Source: Deltaproteobacteria bacterium
Lineage (GTDB): Bacteria; Desulfobacterota; Desulfobacteria; Desulfobacterales; Desulfosarcinaceae
Length of the DNA stretch: 57,801 nucleotides
NCBI GenBank assembly: GCA_002747175.1
Contig: PDTK01000034.1
Coordinates: forward strand, 1 to 57,801
Direction of reading: 5' to 3'
Positions within the stretch are counted from its first letter, which is position 1; the number at the start of each line of letters is the position of its first letter. The notes beneath the pieces are model-generated. The model had not been told where the DNA came from and did no database searches. It was given only the letters and a program-made list of their open reading frames with translations. The position numbers and the translations under genes are program-made. This document shows positions 1-6,946 of this stretch, in pieces.

Positions 1-1026
1 CCTGTCACCGGTGTTTTCATCCCTCGCCACGAGGCAACCCCCGACGTCATGTCTGGCATTACCCTGCAGGACGGTGAGATTGCTACAACAGATAACCCTC
101 TTAGAATGTATGTGGGTGACGGGACTGTCGGCGGGAAAGTTTTGTACAACCCTGTTGAGTATTTGAGGTCTCCGGGTTGGGAGTGGAGAGAACTTCCCAG
201 ACCGTCTCCTGGTGGAAAAATTGGATTTGCAAATGGTCGGTGGGTTTGGGCCGACAACGATTCAGCCTTTGTGTCTGTTGATGGAATTACGTGGACAGAA
301 CATTCAGCGCCTGGTCTTGTCAGATCAACCTTGGGGGCTGGAGGAGGTTATTTCTTAAATACAGCGAGTTTCGGTTTTGGAGACTACAGAACGTCAATTG
401 ATGGTAAAAACTGGACAACTTCTTCTGCCGCGTCTTTAGGTGTTTTTGCGGCATACGCACATGGAAAATATTTTTCTTGCTCAGGCGCGCTCACTACCGT
501 AGCGATGTCAAGTGATTTGGTAACATGGACAACATTTGACGCAACCACGTACAACTCAGGCATCACAGTCGTTAGTGATGCCTATGAGGTGGGTAACTAC
601 GTTGTGTTGCAAGTCGGTGGTGTATCAGGTTTTTTGTACTCTGCCGATGATGGCGCAACCTGGAAATGGAATGATGTGACGGGCACTCGTGTATTATATA
701 CAGACGGTGTGTATCTCTGTGTTTCATCAGGCGGAAATGATACGATGCTTAGAGGATCGGCGATTGACAATATGACTCCCATGAGTCCTCAGCCGTCGAC
801 AGTCCCAAGACTAAAAGCAAGTTCTTTTGGCCTTTTCTATGGTGCATCCGAAGAAAATTTTGTTGTTTCTTACGATTTTGGGGCGTCTTGGGTACCTGTT
901 GCCAGTGGTCTCAATTTCGTATCATCTGACATTGTAGGTGGGAATAACACTGTGTTGGCTGAACCTTCTACCGGTGGTGTCTATTATTTTTCCGGCTATC
1001 CCTGGACCACCATAACGAGGCAGTAA
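1..1026 (+). CDS. Phage tail / receptor-type protein with Asp-box repeats (5' partial)
   Basis: The reading frame is open to the left edge, so the true start lies outside the window; the first internal ATG is at 49. The protein carries at least five spaced copies of an S-x-D-G-x-x-W pattern (SVDGITW, SIDGKNW, SSDLVTW, SADDGATW, SYDFGASW). These are the BNR/Asp-box signature of sialidase-like beta-propellers. Such propellers occur in phage tail spikes and host-recognition proteins (family knowledge). The C-terminus ends just before a row of small secreted and lysis genes, which fits a late-phage tail gene. Binding target unknown; sialidase activity cannot be claimed because no catalytic residues are identifiable. 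Confidence 0.7.
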   Translation, partial: PVTGVFIPRHEATPDVMSGITLQDGEIATTDNPLRMYVGDGTVGGKVLYNPVEYLRSPGWEWRELPRPSPGGKIGFANGRWVWADNDSAFVSVDGITWTEHSAPGLVRSTLGAGGGYFLNTASFGFGDYRTSIDGKNWTTSSAASLGVFAAYAHGKYFSCSGALTTVAMSSDLVTWTTFDATTYNSGITVVSDAYEVGNYVVLQVGGVSGFLYSADDGATWKWNDVTGTRVLYTDGVYLCVSSGGNDTMLRGSAIDNMTPMSPQPSTVPRLKASSFGLFYGASEENFVVSYDFGASWVPVASGLNFVSSDIVGGNNTVLAEPSTGGVYYFSGYPWTTITRQ

Positions 1027-1030
1027 TCTT

Positions 1031-1459
1031 GTGAGATTAATTTGTTTCTCATTTTTGATTTGTCTTTTTTCGGCAGTCGCCTATCCCGCTACGTGGAGAA
1101 CTCCTCCTACCTCCGAATGGAATTTTTCCATCCACTCAACCGTCGTGCCGGGGACAGGGACAACTGTAACTGTAGTAGACGACGTGGAGTACACATCTAA
1201 TAGTGATCAAGGCTTAATCTCCGAGACAATAGAAACGGGCGACCCGGGAATTTCAAAATGCAAATTTAGGCTTGGCAAAGACACTACGCATGCAACGATT
1301 GGCGAGGCCACCGGACAATGGCAAGTGTTTCAGGAAGGGCACCCTGAATTCATCGCCTGTCAAAAAGGTCTGTGTAAAAGCATTGTTATCCCCGTGACTC
1401 CGGTGCTTGAGGATGCCGTATATCTTGACGGCACGCTTGCAAAATACATGTGCTGTTGA
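1031..1459 (+). CDS. Small secreted prophage protein
   Basis: 142 codons from a GTG start, four bases after the preceding stop, with GAGG about ten bases upstream. The first 18-20 residues form a signal peptide (hydrophobic core LICFSFLICLFSAVA followed by a YPA cut site). The mature part is beta-rich with several cysteines, including a final CC, and matches no family I recognise. Its 3' end overlaps the next open frame by 47 bases in a different frame, so a frameshift joining the two cannot be excluded. Position between the tail protein and lysis genes suggests a virion-associated or lysogenic-conversion protein. Confidence 0.5.
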   Translation: MRLICFSFLICLFSAVAYPATWRTPPTSEWNFSIHSTVVPGTGTTVTVVDDVEYTSNSDQGLISETIETGDPGISKCKFRLGKDTTHATIGEATGQWQVFQEGHPEFIACQKGLCKSIVIPVTPVLEDAVYLDGTLAKYMCC

Positions 1460-1901
1460 TTTGACTTGCATGGCGCCTTGGCGAGACGGGCAAGGGACGG
1501 GATCTTGGGCGCCGCCGCTCCATAGGTGGCCGGTTACGGCGATTACACCACGTCATATTGTTTGCGGGCACGTGCCCACATGGGTGGGAGAATCTTACCA
1601 TTGGTTTACAGCAGATAACACGGTGGTTTCTCGTACTGTAACGGCCCGTAGGATTTTTCGTGAGTCTTATTGGGTTGCTATTTTGGATTCACCATTGCCA
1701 TGTCCAGATCCCGAGCTAAGTTGTTATGAGCCGGATCCTAATAAGCGTATAACGCCAGCAAAAATAATGCCCAAAGACTTTATCCTTGATTATCTGCCCA
1801 GTCTAAAAACATTGCCAGTGCCTATTATCGGGACTGATCAGGAAAAGCACGCCATTACGTCTTTTATGATGAAGTCAATTAAAAGCAATGGATCTCAATG
1901 A
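1413..1901 (+). CDS. Trypsin-like (S1-type) peptidase-related protein, apparently truncated
   Basis: The protein has the layout of a bacterial trypsin-like family in which DLTC-x-x-PW is followed by TPRH and a His-containing turn (here CGHVP), then FxxADN, a run ending in a LDSPLP-type Asp segment, and a DYLPSL/DQE tail. All of these are visible in this order. The GDSG-type serine segment expected further on is absent: the frame stops at residue 162, and I find no GDSG in any frame before 2095. The start is uncertain (TTG 1407 or ATG 1413, both inside the upstream gene). Either the gene is degraded or it is a non-catalytic derivative. Assignment is by remembered family pattern only. Confidence 0.4.
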   Translation: MPYILTARLQNTCAVDLTCMAPWRDGQGTGSWAPPLHRWPVTAITPRHIVCGHVPTWVGESYHWFTADNTVVSRTVTARRIFRESYWVAILDSPLPCPDPELSCYEPDPNKRITPAKIMPKDFILDYLPSLKTLPVPIIGTDQEKHAITSFMMKSIKSNGSQ

Positions 1902-2004
1902 TATTCGAGAGAGTATCGAGGTGCTTGAAGGTGTGGGACCTGGTGAGGCGTCGGCTTACCCGGAGATCGTGGATTTGAGTGGGTACCCTAACTATGTCCA
2001 ATAA
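1888..2004 (+). CDS. Small open frame coupled to the peptidase-like gene
   Basis: A 38-codon frame whose ATG lies 14 bases inside the end of the preceding gene, so it could be translated by coupling. The product is acidic (begins MDLNDIRESIEVLEGVG) with no membrane segment. It may instead be the displaced C-terminal remnant of the truncated peptidase-like gene after a frameshift. No family recognised. Confidence 0.25.
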   Translation: MDLNDIRESIEVLEGVGPGEASAYPEIVDLSGYPNYVQ

Positions 2005-2094
2005 ATGCCAACTATGCGGGCGCTGTCTCTCATAGTTTTTTTTATTTAACAGTCCAACAGTCCGTTTACTAAGATGAAAAACAAGGAGATCTTC

Positions 2095-2439
2095 ATGCTG
2101 ATAATTCTTTTTCCCATACTGGTTTTTATGTTTTTTATGCCGGCGGCGTCCATGGCTGACCCGTTTCTTACGTGCGATCCGCCAACATACGCTGATGGTA
2201 CGCCGGCAGACACAGACGATATCAAATATGTCGTCGAGGTCGTGGGCCAAGATCCAGTCACAGTGCCGATAGATCAGTCAAGGGGGACGCTTTGGTATGA
2301 CATGGGGGATACGCCGGACGGTGACCACGAGGTTCGTGTACGTGCAAAAAACCTGTGGAGCATGTCGGAACCTGCAAGTTTTTTTTTCTCAAAACAACGA
2401 TTGAGCACAGCAACAAGCGTGGTGATTACCTCGGAATAG
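2095..2439 (+). CDS. Small secreted protein with a fibronectin-III-like body
   Basis: The ATG at 2095 is chosen over an in-frame ATG at 2074 because AAGGAGA sits seven bases before it and because it starts a clean signal peptide (MLIILFPILVFMFFMPAASMA). The roughly 95-residue mature part has a beta-sandwich pattern resembling bacterial Fn3-like modules: YVVEVVGQDP, then GDHEVRVRAKNLWSMSEPA. It sits between the tail and lysis genes of the prophage. It could decorate the virion or bind surface sugar; function unassigned. Confidence 0.5.
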   Translation: MLIILFPILVFMFFMPAASMADPFLTCDPPTYADGTPADTDDIKYVVEVVGQDPVTVPIDQSRGTLWYDMGDTPDGDHEVRVRAKNLWSMSEPASFFFSKQRLSTATSVVITSE

Positions 2440-2469
2440 AGATAATCAGCGCGAGAAAGGGCGGGCCCA

Positions 2470-2976
2470 ATGAAAGAAGAGCTATACCTCCCCGGTGATA
2501 TTTTCGTTGTCTATTCCGGGACCTTTTTCGCCAGAACCATCAACCGTGTCCAGCAGTTTTGGGACGTTGATGGACAGGCAAAATTCAATCATGCCGGTGT
2601 CATTATCGATGCCGATGGAACTACCATCGAGGCGCTAAGAACTATCCAGAACGGCAACATTTATAACTATAAAGATCATCTGTTTATGGTCGGTCGCCCT
2701 TACGCAATAACTGATGAAAAGTTCCAGGTTGGATACGACGCCATAAAAGGACACCTCGGCCAAAGCTATCCTTGGTGGAGACTTTTTCTTCACGTTTTCC
2801 CGCCAGCGGCAAGGCATATATCAACCGGTAATTTCCCGGTTTGCTCGGAGCTTGTTGCAAAATTTCTCCATGCGGCTGGATATTTCCCGTCATGGAAAGG
2901 TATCACCCCGGATGTTATCGCAGACAGAATCAAGTACTGGGGAATTTTTAAAGAAGTTCCGAATCAAAAAACATGA
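2470..2976 (+). CDS. Permuted papain-fold (YiiX/NlpC-P60-like) hydrolase
   Basis: 168 residues. The N-terminus has the PGDIFVV strand and N-H-A-G-V with His41, followed by Glu54 in IEAL; Cys125 lies in PVCSELVA near the C-terminus. His-before-Cys order is the hallmark of circularly permuted NlpC/P60-like enzymes (YiiX/YaeF, LRAT-like). Family members cleave amide bonds in peptidoglycan peptides or act on lipids; the substrate here is unknown. No signal peptide. In the prophage lysis neighbourhood a cell-wall role is plausible. Its TGA overlaps the ATG of the next small frame (ATGA). Confidence 0.65.
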   Translation: MKEELYLPGDIFVVYSGTFFARTINRVQQFWDVDGQAKFNHAGVIIDADGTTIEALRTIQNGNIYNYKDHLFMVGRPYAITDEKFQVGYDAIKGHLGQSYPWWRLFLHVFPPAARHISTGNFPVCSELVAKFLHAAGYFPSWKGITPDVIADRIKYWGIFKEVPNQKT

Positions 2977-3056
2977 ATGAAGAAAGAGTAAGACAAATAA
3001 GCCGTAAAAACGGGACCTGCCCATGCCATATTTCTTTAGGCCTGGAGCTTCAATGA
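2973..3056 (+). CDS. 27-residue micro-ORF with ATGA junctions on both sides
   Basis: The ATG at 2973 overlaps the stop of the preceding gene (ATGA) and the TGA at 3054-3056 overlaps the ATG of the following gene (again ATGA). The product has 27 residues, is basic at the start and contains a CPC motif. The double overlap suggests ribosome handover across three cistrons. It may be a coupling leader rather than a functional peptide. Confidence 0.35.
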   Translation: MNEERVRQISRKNGTCPCHISLGLELQ

Positions 3057-3367
3057 TAATTAAAGATTATTGGTTTAAGGTCCTTGTTGGGATTATAACT
3101 GCGCTTATCGGCGTAGGTTATACTGCCGTAGAAAAACGTATTGATACAATTGAAGCACAACTTGAGATATTGAAAGAAAAAGAAGCTGCATGTGCTGAAA
3201 GGATTGTCCGGATTGAGGCTGACACAAGTTGGTTAAAAAAATCAAATAGCCGAATCGAAAACAAGTTGGATATGTACTTTGATAAAAGATATAACCGCGG
3301 GTTTTCACGATCAGGGACATCAGTTTTACCGGGGAACAACTGGGAACGTATGTTGAATAAAAAGTGA
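3053..3367 (+). CDS. Small membrane-anchored coiled-coil protein, lysis-cassette type
   Basis: The start at 3053 is preferred over ATG 3023: GGAG lies five bases upstream and it forms an ATGA junction with the micro-ORF. 104 residues: one N-terminal membrane segment (FKVLVGIITALIGVGYTAV, about 7-25), then a heptad-like charged helix (EKRIDTIEAQLEILKEKEA onward) and a basic tail. This is the shape of phage inner-membrane spanins, XhlA-like haemolysin accessory proteins or antiholins. It is directly followed by the endolysin gene. The exact role cannot be decided from sequence. Confidence 0.5.
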   Translation: MIIKDYWFKVLVGIITALIGVGYTAVEKRIDTIEAQLEILKEKEAACAERIVRIEADTSWLKKSNSRIENKLDMYFDKRYNRGFSRSGTSVLPGNNWERMLNKK

Positions 3368-3376
3368 ACTATTCTT

Positions 3377-3796
3377 ATGGGAAAAAACATATTACAATCC
3401 CCAACCGGTCAAGGTGTGCGTGTTGACAATATGGGCGATGGACACTACGGCGCCCAAAGAAACCGTAACGGCCATACATACCCGCACAAAGGCGTTGATT
3501 TTTTGTGTAAACCAGGGCAATCCGTCGTTTCTCCAATTTCAGGAACGATTACCCGGTTGGCTCGGCCATATTCAAAAGGGCCTTATTCTGGATGCGTCAT
3601 TGAGAACAAAAAAATAAAAATAAAAATGTTTTATGTTGACGTTCCCCCACAAGCCGCAGGAAAGGCCGTTTTCCGCGGCGAACATATTGGTATCGCTCAG
3701 GACATTTCTTTGAAATATGGCCGCGAGATGAAGCCACATATCCATATGCAGGTCGAAAGGGTCGACCCGGAATTGTTGTTGCAGGAGGGATTATGA
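3377..3796 (+). CDS. M23-family metallopeptidase, probable prophage endolysin
   Basis: 139 residues with the LytM/M23 zinc signature: His37-x3-Asp41 (HKGVD) and His121-x-His123 (HIHMQV). The intervening PISGTITR and GEHIGIA turns are typical of the fold. M23 enzymes cut peptide cross-bridges in peptidoglycan. There is no signal peptide, as expected for an endolysin that needs a holin or spanin. It sits nine bases after the coiled-coil membrane gene, and its stop overlaps the next start by four bases (ATGA). The Shine-Dalgarno is weak, so coupling to upstream genes is likely. Confidence 0.75.
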   Translation: MGKNILQSPTGQGVRVDNMGDGHYGAQRNRNGHTYPHKGVDFLCKPGQSVVSPISGTITRLARPYSKGPYSGCVIENKKIKIKMFYVDVPPQAAGKAVFRGEHIGIAQDISLKYGREMKPHIHMQVERVDPELLLQEGL

Positions 3797-4041
3797 ATTG
3801 GTTGCAATGGCTGAAAGATCATCCATCAACGCCGGTGATTCTCGACCTTTGCAGCGTTTTATGGAAGGACCACGCGATCTTATGCACGCTTGTTCTGCCT
3901 TTTGTATGGCCGCCTGTTCGGTGGCTCCTGAAACAATATACGAAATTAACACCATGGAAAGATGACGATGATTTCGCCGAAAAGATAAATCAACAAATCA
4001 ATAAAAAAATAGGACTTGCCAATGTTCGAAAAGCGCAATAA
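3793..4041 (+). CDS. Small single-span membrane protein of the lysis cassette
   Basis: 82 residues, start overlapping the endolysin stop by ATGA. One hydrophobic stretch (AILCTLVLPFVWPPVRWLL, about 28-46) is followed by an acidic/basic tail (KDDDDFAEKINQQINKKIG). Size, topology and position right after the endolysin fit a holin, pinholin or tail-chaperone-like membrane protein. No named family recognised. Confidence 0.45.
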   Translation: MNWLQWLKDHPSTPVILDLCSVLWKDHAILCTLVLPFVWPPVRWLLKQYTKLTPWKDDDDFAEKINQQINKKIGLANVRKAQ

Positions 4042-4093
4042 CAGATTTTATCTTTGGGGTGTAAAAATACTATAGCTTTCAGGAGACTAAAAA

Positions 4094-4558
4094 ATGAAAA
4101 AATCGATTATTGTTTTATCCGTCTTTGCGCTATTGTTTGCTTGTTTGTATGGTTGCCACAAACACAATATCAACATCGGCGACGAAGCTTTGGAAACTTA
4201 TATCGGGACCAAGGCTTACCAAGTCGGACTTTTGGTCGGACGAAATAACCCTGACCTTTACGCGGCGCTGACGCCCCGCTATCAAGAAATCAAAGACTTG
4301 CACGAGGCAGAAAGATCGGAAAAAATTTATATTCTGATAGAAGCGGGCCTGCATAGAATCGTCGGGATGTACGTCGATGATCCGCTTTTGCAAGGATTGA
4401 TCTTGGCAGAAGTGCGCAGCCTGGCAAAGTCGCTGGGTCTCGACGGACACGACATTCCCTCTCTCCCGGAGCTTGAGACGGTCAACCTGGACCGTGCAAT
4501 GGGTGTCGTCGACCAATTTATGACCGGGCTACAAAAAGGAGGATCGCTTATGGATTGA
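4094..4558 (+). CDS. Prophage lipoprotein
   Basis: 154 residues. A lipoprotein signal peptide ends at Cys21 (ACLYGC). The mature part is helical and polar without internal hydrophobic segments. AGGAGAC lies upstream of the ATG. As the last gene before a terminator and the attachment site it could be an outer-membrane spanin partner, a superinfection-exclusion lipoprotein or another conversion factor; none can be singled out. Confidence 0.5.
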   Translation: MKKSIIVLSVFALLFACLYGCHKHNINIGDEALETYIGTKAYQVGLLVGRNNPDLYAALTPRYQEIKDLHEAERSEKIYILIEAGLHRIVGMYVDDPLLQGLILAEVRSLAKSLGLDGHDIPSLPELETVNLDRAMGVVDQFMTGLQKGGSLMD

Positions 4559-4589
4559 CGCAGCCACGTGGACACACAACCTTATGCCG

Positions 4590-4617
4590 ACGGGTCGGGT
4601 TTCCCCTGGCCCGTTTT
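4590..4617 (+). terminator. Prophage late-operon terminator
   Basis: A GC-rich hairpin: ACGGG pairs with CCCGT, with an inner GGG/CCC stem, followed by TTTT. It lies 31 bases after the lipoprotein stop. Confidence 0.55.
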
Positions 4618-4648
4618 AGGCCATGGGCTCGCTTGATAAGCCTATCTA

Positions 4649-4786
4649 TCAGCACAAATCCCGTATGATTTCACCGACACGATGCCTGATCTTCCCATAC
4701 AGCTTCTTTTCCCGGTACTTTGGAATAATAACCACATGGTATTTGCAATCCCAACGTACGTGCGATAAACTTTGCCAATCGTGCAT
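4649..4786 (-). pseudogene. tnpA: IS200/IS605-type transposase (TnpA) N-terminal remnant
   Basis: Read on the minus strand from the ATG at 4786, the frame encodes 45 residues beginning MHDWQSLSHVRWDCKYHVV and continuing IIPKYREKKLYGKIRHRVG, then a stop. This is the characteristic start of IS200-family Y1 transposases (W-x-C-K-Y-H-V-V, P-K-Y-R). The catalytic HUH and Tyr residues lie further on and are missing; downstream sequence shows no continuation. The element is therefore a dead fragment lodged between the prophage terminator and the attachment site. Confidence 0.7.
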
Positions 4787-4883
4787 AGGTTCTTTTTTCT
4801 TATTATGTTGAATGTTTGGACACACTTAAAGAATGGTCAGCCAAGAGGGGCAATAAATGATTGTTATAATTGCATTTTGGATC

Positions 4884-4939
4884 GCAACCTGCCGTTCGGG
4901 ACGCTGGGGTCGCAGGTTCAAATCCTGCTGTCCCGACCA
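4884..4939 (+). other. 3' fragment of tRNA-Pro(CGG): probable prophage attachment site
   Basis: This stretch contains an anticodon loop TTCGGGA (anticodon CGG), the GGGGTC variable region, a perfect T-arm (GCAGG-TTCAAAT-CCTGC), the 3' acceptor strand TGTCCCG and ACCA. The layout matches tRNA-Pro(CGG). Upstream there is no D-arm or 5' acceptor strand, and the anticodon stem is imperfect, so this is not a functional gene. A tRNA 3' half left at the end of a prophage is the classic tyrosine-recombinase att site; the intact tRNA-Pro should lie beyond the left edge. Confidence 0.75.
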
Positions 4940-4950
4940 TTAAAAATCAA

Positions 4951-4984
4951 GGGGTTAGCGAGAATTCGCCGGCCCCTTTTTTTG
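4951..4984 (+). terminator. Rho-independent terminator of the tRNA-Pro locus
   Basis: Hairpin GGGG-tta-GCGA-gaat-TCGC-cgg-CCCC followed by seven T. It begins twelve bases after the tRNA CCA end and is probably the original chromosomal terminator of the tRNA gene. Confidence 0.75.
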
Positions 4985-5062
4985 TGTTTTGGACCATTTT
5001 GCATCGTTTTTTCCAGCCTGGATGCAAAACCAATTGCGACAAAACCATGGCAGGAGGATAAT

Positions 5063-5959
5063 ATGGATCCCCGAAACATTGGATGGATCGGAACCGGCGT
5101 CATGGGACAATCCATGTGCGGTCACCTGATCAAAGCCGGACATCGGCTGACCGTATTTAACCGGTCCCGCGAAAAAGCGCAGCCCCTGCTGGACAATGGC
5201 GCCGTTTGGGCAGATACGCCCAAAGACGTCGCCCGGGCAAGTGATATCATTTTCACCATGGTCGGTTTCCCGGCTGACGTCAATGCGGTGATATTCGCAG
5301 AGGATGGGCTCCTGGCCGGTGCAGAGGCCGGGAACACACTGGTGGACATGACCACGTCCAGTCCCGGCCTGGCCGTGACCATTGCGCAGCGTTGCCGTGA
5401 TAGAGGGATCAGCGCGCTGGACGCGCCTGTTTCCGGCGGCGACATCGGTGCCCGGGAAGCCAGCCTGGCAATCATGGTGGGTGGCGAGCGATCCGTCTTC
5501 GAGGCCGTCACCCCCCTGTTTGAAATCATGGGCAAAACCATTTCCCTGATGGGTCCGGCCGGGGCCGGTCAACACACCAAAATGACCAATCAGATACTGA
5601 TTGCAGGCACGATGATCGGTGTGGTGGAATCACTGCTGTATGCCGAGAAGGCAGGCATGGAAGCCCACCAGGTCATTGACGTCATCGGTAAAGGCGCGGC
5701 CGGTTCATGGTCCATCAACAATCTGGGCCGGCGAATCGCCGACGACGATTTCAACCCCGGTTTCTATATCAAGCATTTCGTCAAAGATATGGGCATTGCC
5801 CTGGAAGAGGCCCGTCGGATGAATTTGTCTTTACCCGGACTGGCCCTGGTCAATCAATTTTATACGGCGGCCATGGCCATGGGCCTGGAGAACCTGGGGA
5901 CCCAGGGATTGTACCAGGTCCTGGCATCCATGAATCAGCGGCAATCCTCGGCGGCGTAA
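5063..5959 (+). CDS. NAD(P)-dependent beta-hydroxyacid dehydrogenase (3-hydroxyisobutyrate dehydrogenase family)
   Basis: 298 residues from the ATG at 5063, which has CAGGAGG seven bases upstream; longer upstream frames run through the tRNA fragment and are spurious. The Rossmann motif GWIGTGVMG is at 6-14, followed by FNRS. The family signature DAPVSGGDIGAREASLAIM and the catalytic Lys in GAGQHTKMTNQ are both present. Family members oxidise 3-hydroxyisobutyrate, tartronate semialdehyde or succinic semialdehyde; the substrate cannot be told apart here. First chromosomal gene beyond the prophage, standing alone. Confidence 0.85.
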   Translation: MDPRNIGWIGTGVMGQSMCGHLIKAGHRLTVFNRSREKAQPLLDNGAVWADTPKDVARASDIIFTMVGFPADVNAVIFAEDGLLAGAEAGNTLVDMTTSSPGLAVTIAQRCRDRGISALDAPVSGGDIGAREASLAIMVGGERSVFEAVTPLFEIMGKTISLMGPAGAGQHTKMTNQILIAGTMIGVVESLLYAEKAGMEAHQVIDVIGKGAAGSWSINNLGRRIADDDFNPGFYIKHFVKDMGIALEEARRMNLSLPGLALVNQFYTAAMAMGLENLGTQGLYQVLASMNQRQSSAA

Positions 5960-6081
5960 TCTTCATTGATCGTTTTGTACAAAGCTTTTCCCGACCATGT
6001 ATGGCGCATTTCCGGAGAAGAAACCCCGGTTTGTGTTTTTATGGAGCGTGGCATAAAAGGGAAACGCCTATTGCGATGCCC

Positions 6082-6588
6082 TCAGTCGCGAATGACAGCA
6101 TAACGCAGGCATAGGGTATCGTCATCCAATTGCTGGAATCGGCGAAGCTTCAGCCGCATATCCACGGTGCCCGAAAAAACAGACAATCCGTTTCCAAAGA
6201 CATAGGGTGAAACGGTTACGATCAATTCATCGATCAAACCCTTTGCGGCGAACAGATGGTTTATCTGTGCGCCGCCAACCACAACGGCCTGACTGTATCC
6301 CTGTCCTCCGAGGTCTTGAAGGATCTCTTCGGGCGCAGCCGAGGTGAATACCAGATCGTCACCATCGCAATACCGATCCGGGTTGCGGGTCATCACCACG
6401 GACTTTCGCCCGGGTAGCGGACGGCCGATCGTGTCGTATGTCTTCGCGCCCATTATCATCACGCCGGCTTTTTTGGTCACCTCCACATACAAACGCTTAT
6501 CGGCTTTACCCGTCCAGTCCGGAAAGTGGTCGGCCGATTTGGCAATTTTGCCGTCAACCGTCACGGCAACCATCAAACTGACATACAT
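6082..6588 (-). CDS. Dihydrofolate-reductase-like protein (RibD C-terminal domain family)
   Basis: 168 residues from the ATG at 6588 (AAGGGAA upstream); longer starts give an unrelated N-terminus. The features MVAVTVDGKIA at the start, MGAKTYDTIGRPLPGRKSVV in the middle and VVGGAQINHLF near the C-terminus match the RibD-C/DHFR fold. These reductases use NADPH on pterin or riboflavin-pathway intermediates; many single-domain members have no assigned substrate. Monocistronic and convergent with the dehydrogenase gene. Confidence 0.75.
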   Translation of the reverse strand: MYVSLMVAVTVDGKIAKSADHFPDWTGKADKRLYVEVTKKAGVMIMGAKTYDTIGRPLPGRKSVVMTRNPDRYCDGDDLVFTSAAPEEILQDLGGQGYSQAVVVGGAQINHLFAAKGLIDELIVTVSPYVFGNGLSVFSGTVDMRLKLRRFQQLDDDTLCLRYAVIRD

Positions 6589-6814
6589 GGCATTTTCCCT
6601 TGGGATTGTTATGTTGGCAAAAAGAACAAAGAACCGTGAAATGGGTCCAAAGCCCATTGGTAACCCCGTTAATAGCACAAAAACCGATATCGCCCAACAA
6701 TGGGCTCCCCAATGTTACCCTGAGATGAAATTACATAACCGGGTCAAGTTTTTTACCGGAAGGCCGAATAGAAAACAGTGGCATTTCATCCGGCACCATG
6801 CATCAATTTGATTC

Positions 6815-6843
6815 TGGTCAAAATCGACCGAAGCCGCTATAAT
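6815..6843 (+). promoter_or_regulatory. Candidate sigma-70 promoter for the HDOD gene
   Basis: A perfect TATAAT at 6838-6843 lies 17 bases after TGGTCA (4 of 6 to TTGACA) at 6815-6820, about 100 bases upstream of the HDOD start. The rest of the 6589-6946 gap holds only a divergent copy of the 110-bp repeat core (from 6868). Confidence 0.45.
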
Positions 6844-6867
6844 GCCTGACCGACCGATTGACATGAC

Positions 6868-6920
6868 GTACCTGTTCACGGGGTAAAAGCAGTCAATAAT
6901 ATTTTGAAAAGTACAGCCCT
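6868..6920 (+). repeat. Divergent copy of the ~110-bp dispersed repeat (core)
   Basis: Begins GTACCTGTTCACGGGGTA, identical to the start of the full copies at 9552 and 57524, then diverges and ends before the rest of the element. It lies between the promoter candidate and the HDOD start, so it is in the 5' untranslated region. Confidence 0.65.
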
Positions 6921-6946
6921 CGGATGGATTTGAGAAAGGTATTTCC

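Noticed and set aside
4884..4939. A functional tRNA-Pro gene
   Set aside because: No D-arm or 5' acceptor strand upstream and a mismatch in the anticodon stem; kept only as an attachment-site fragment.
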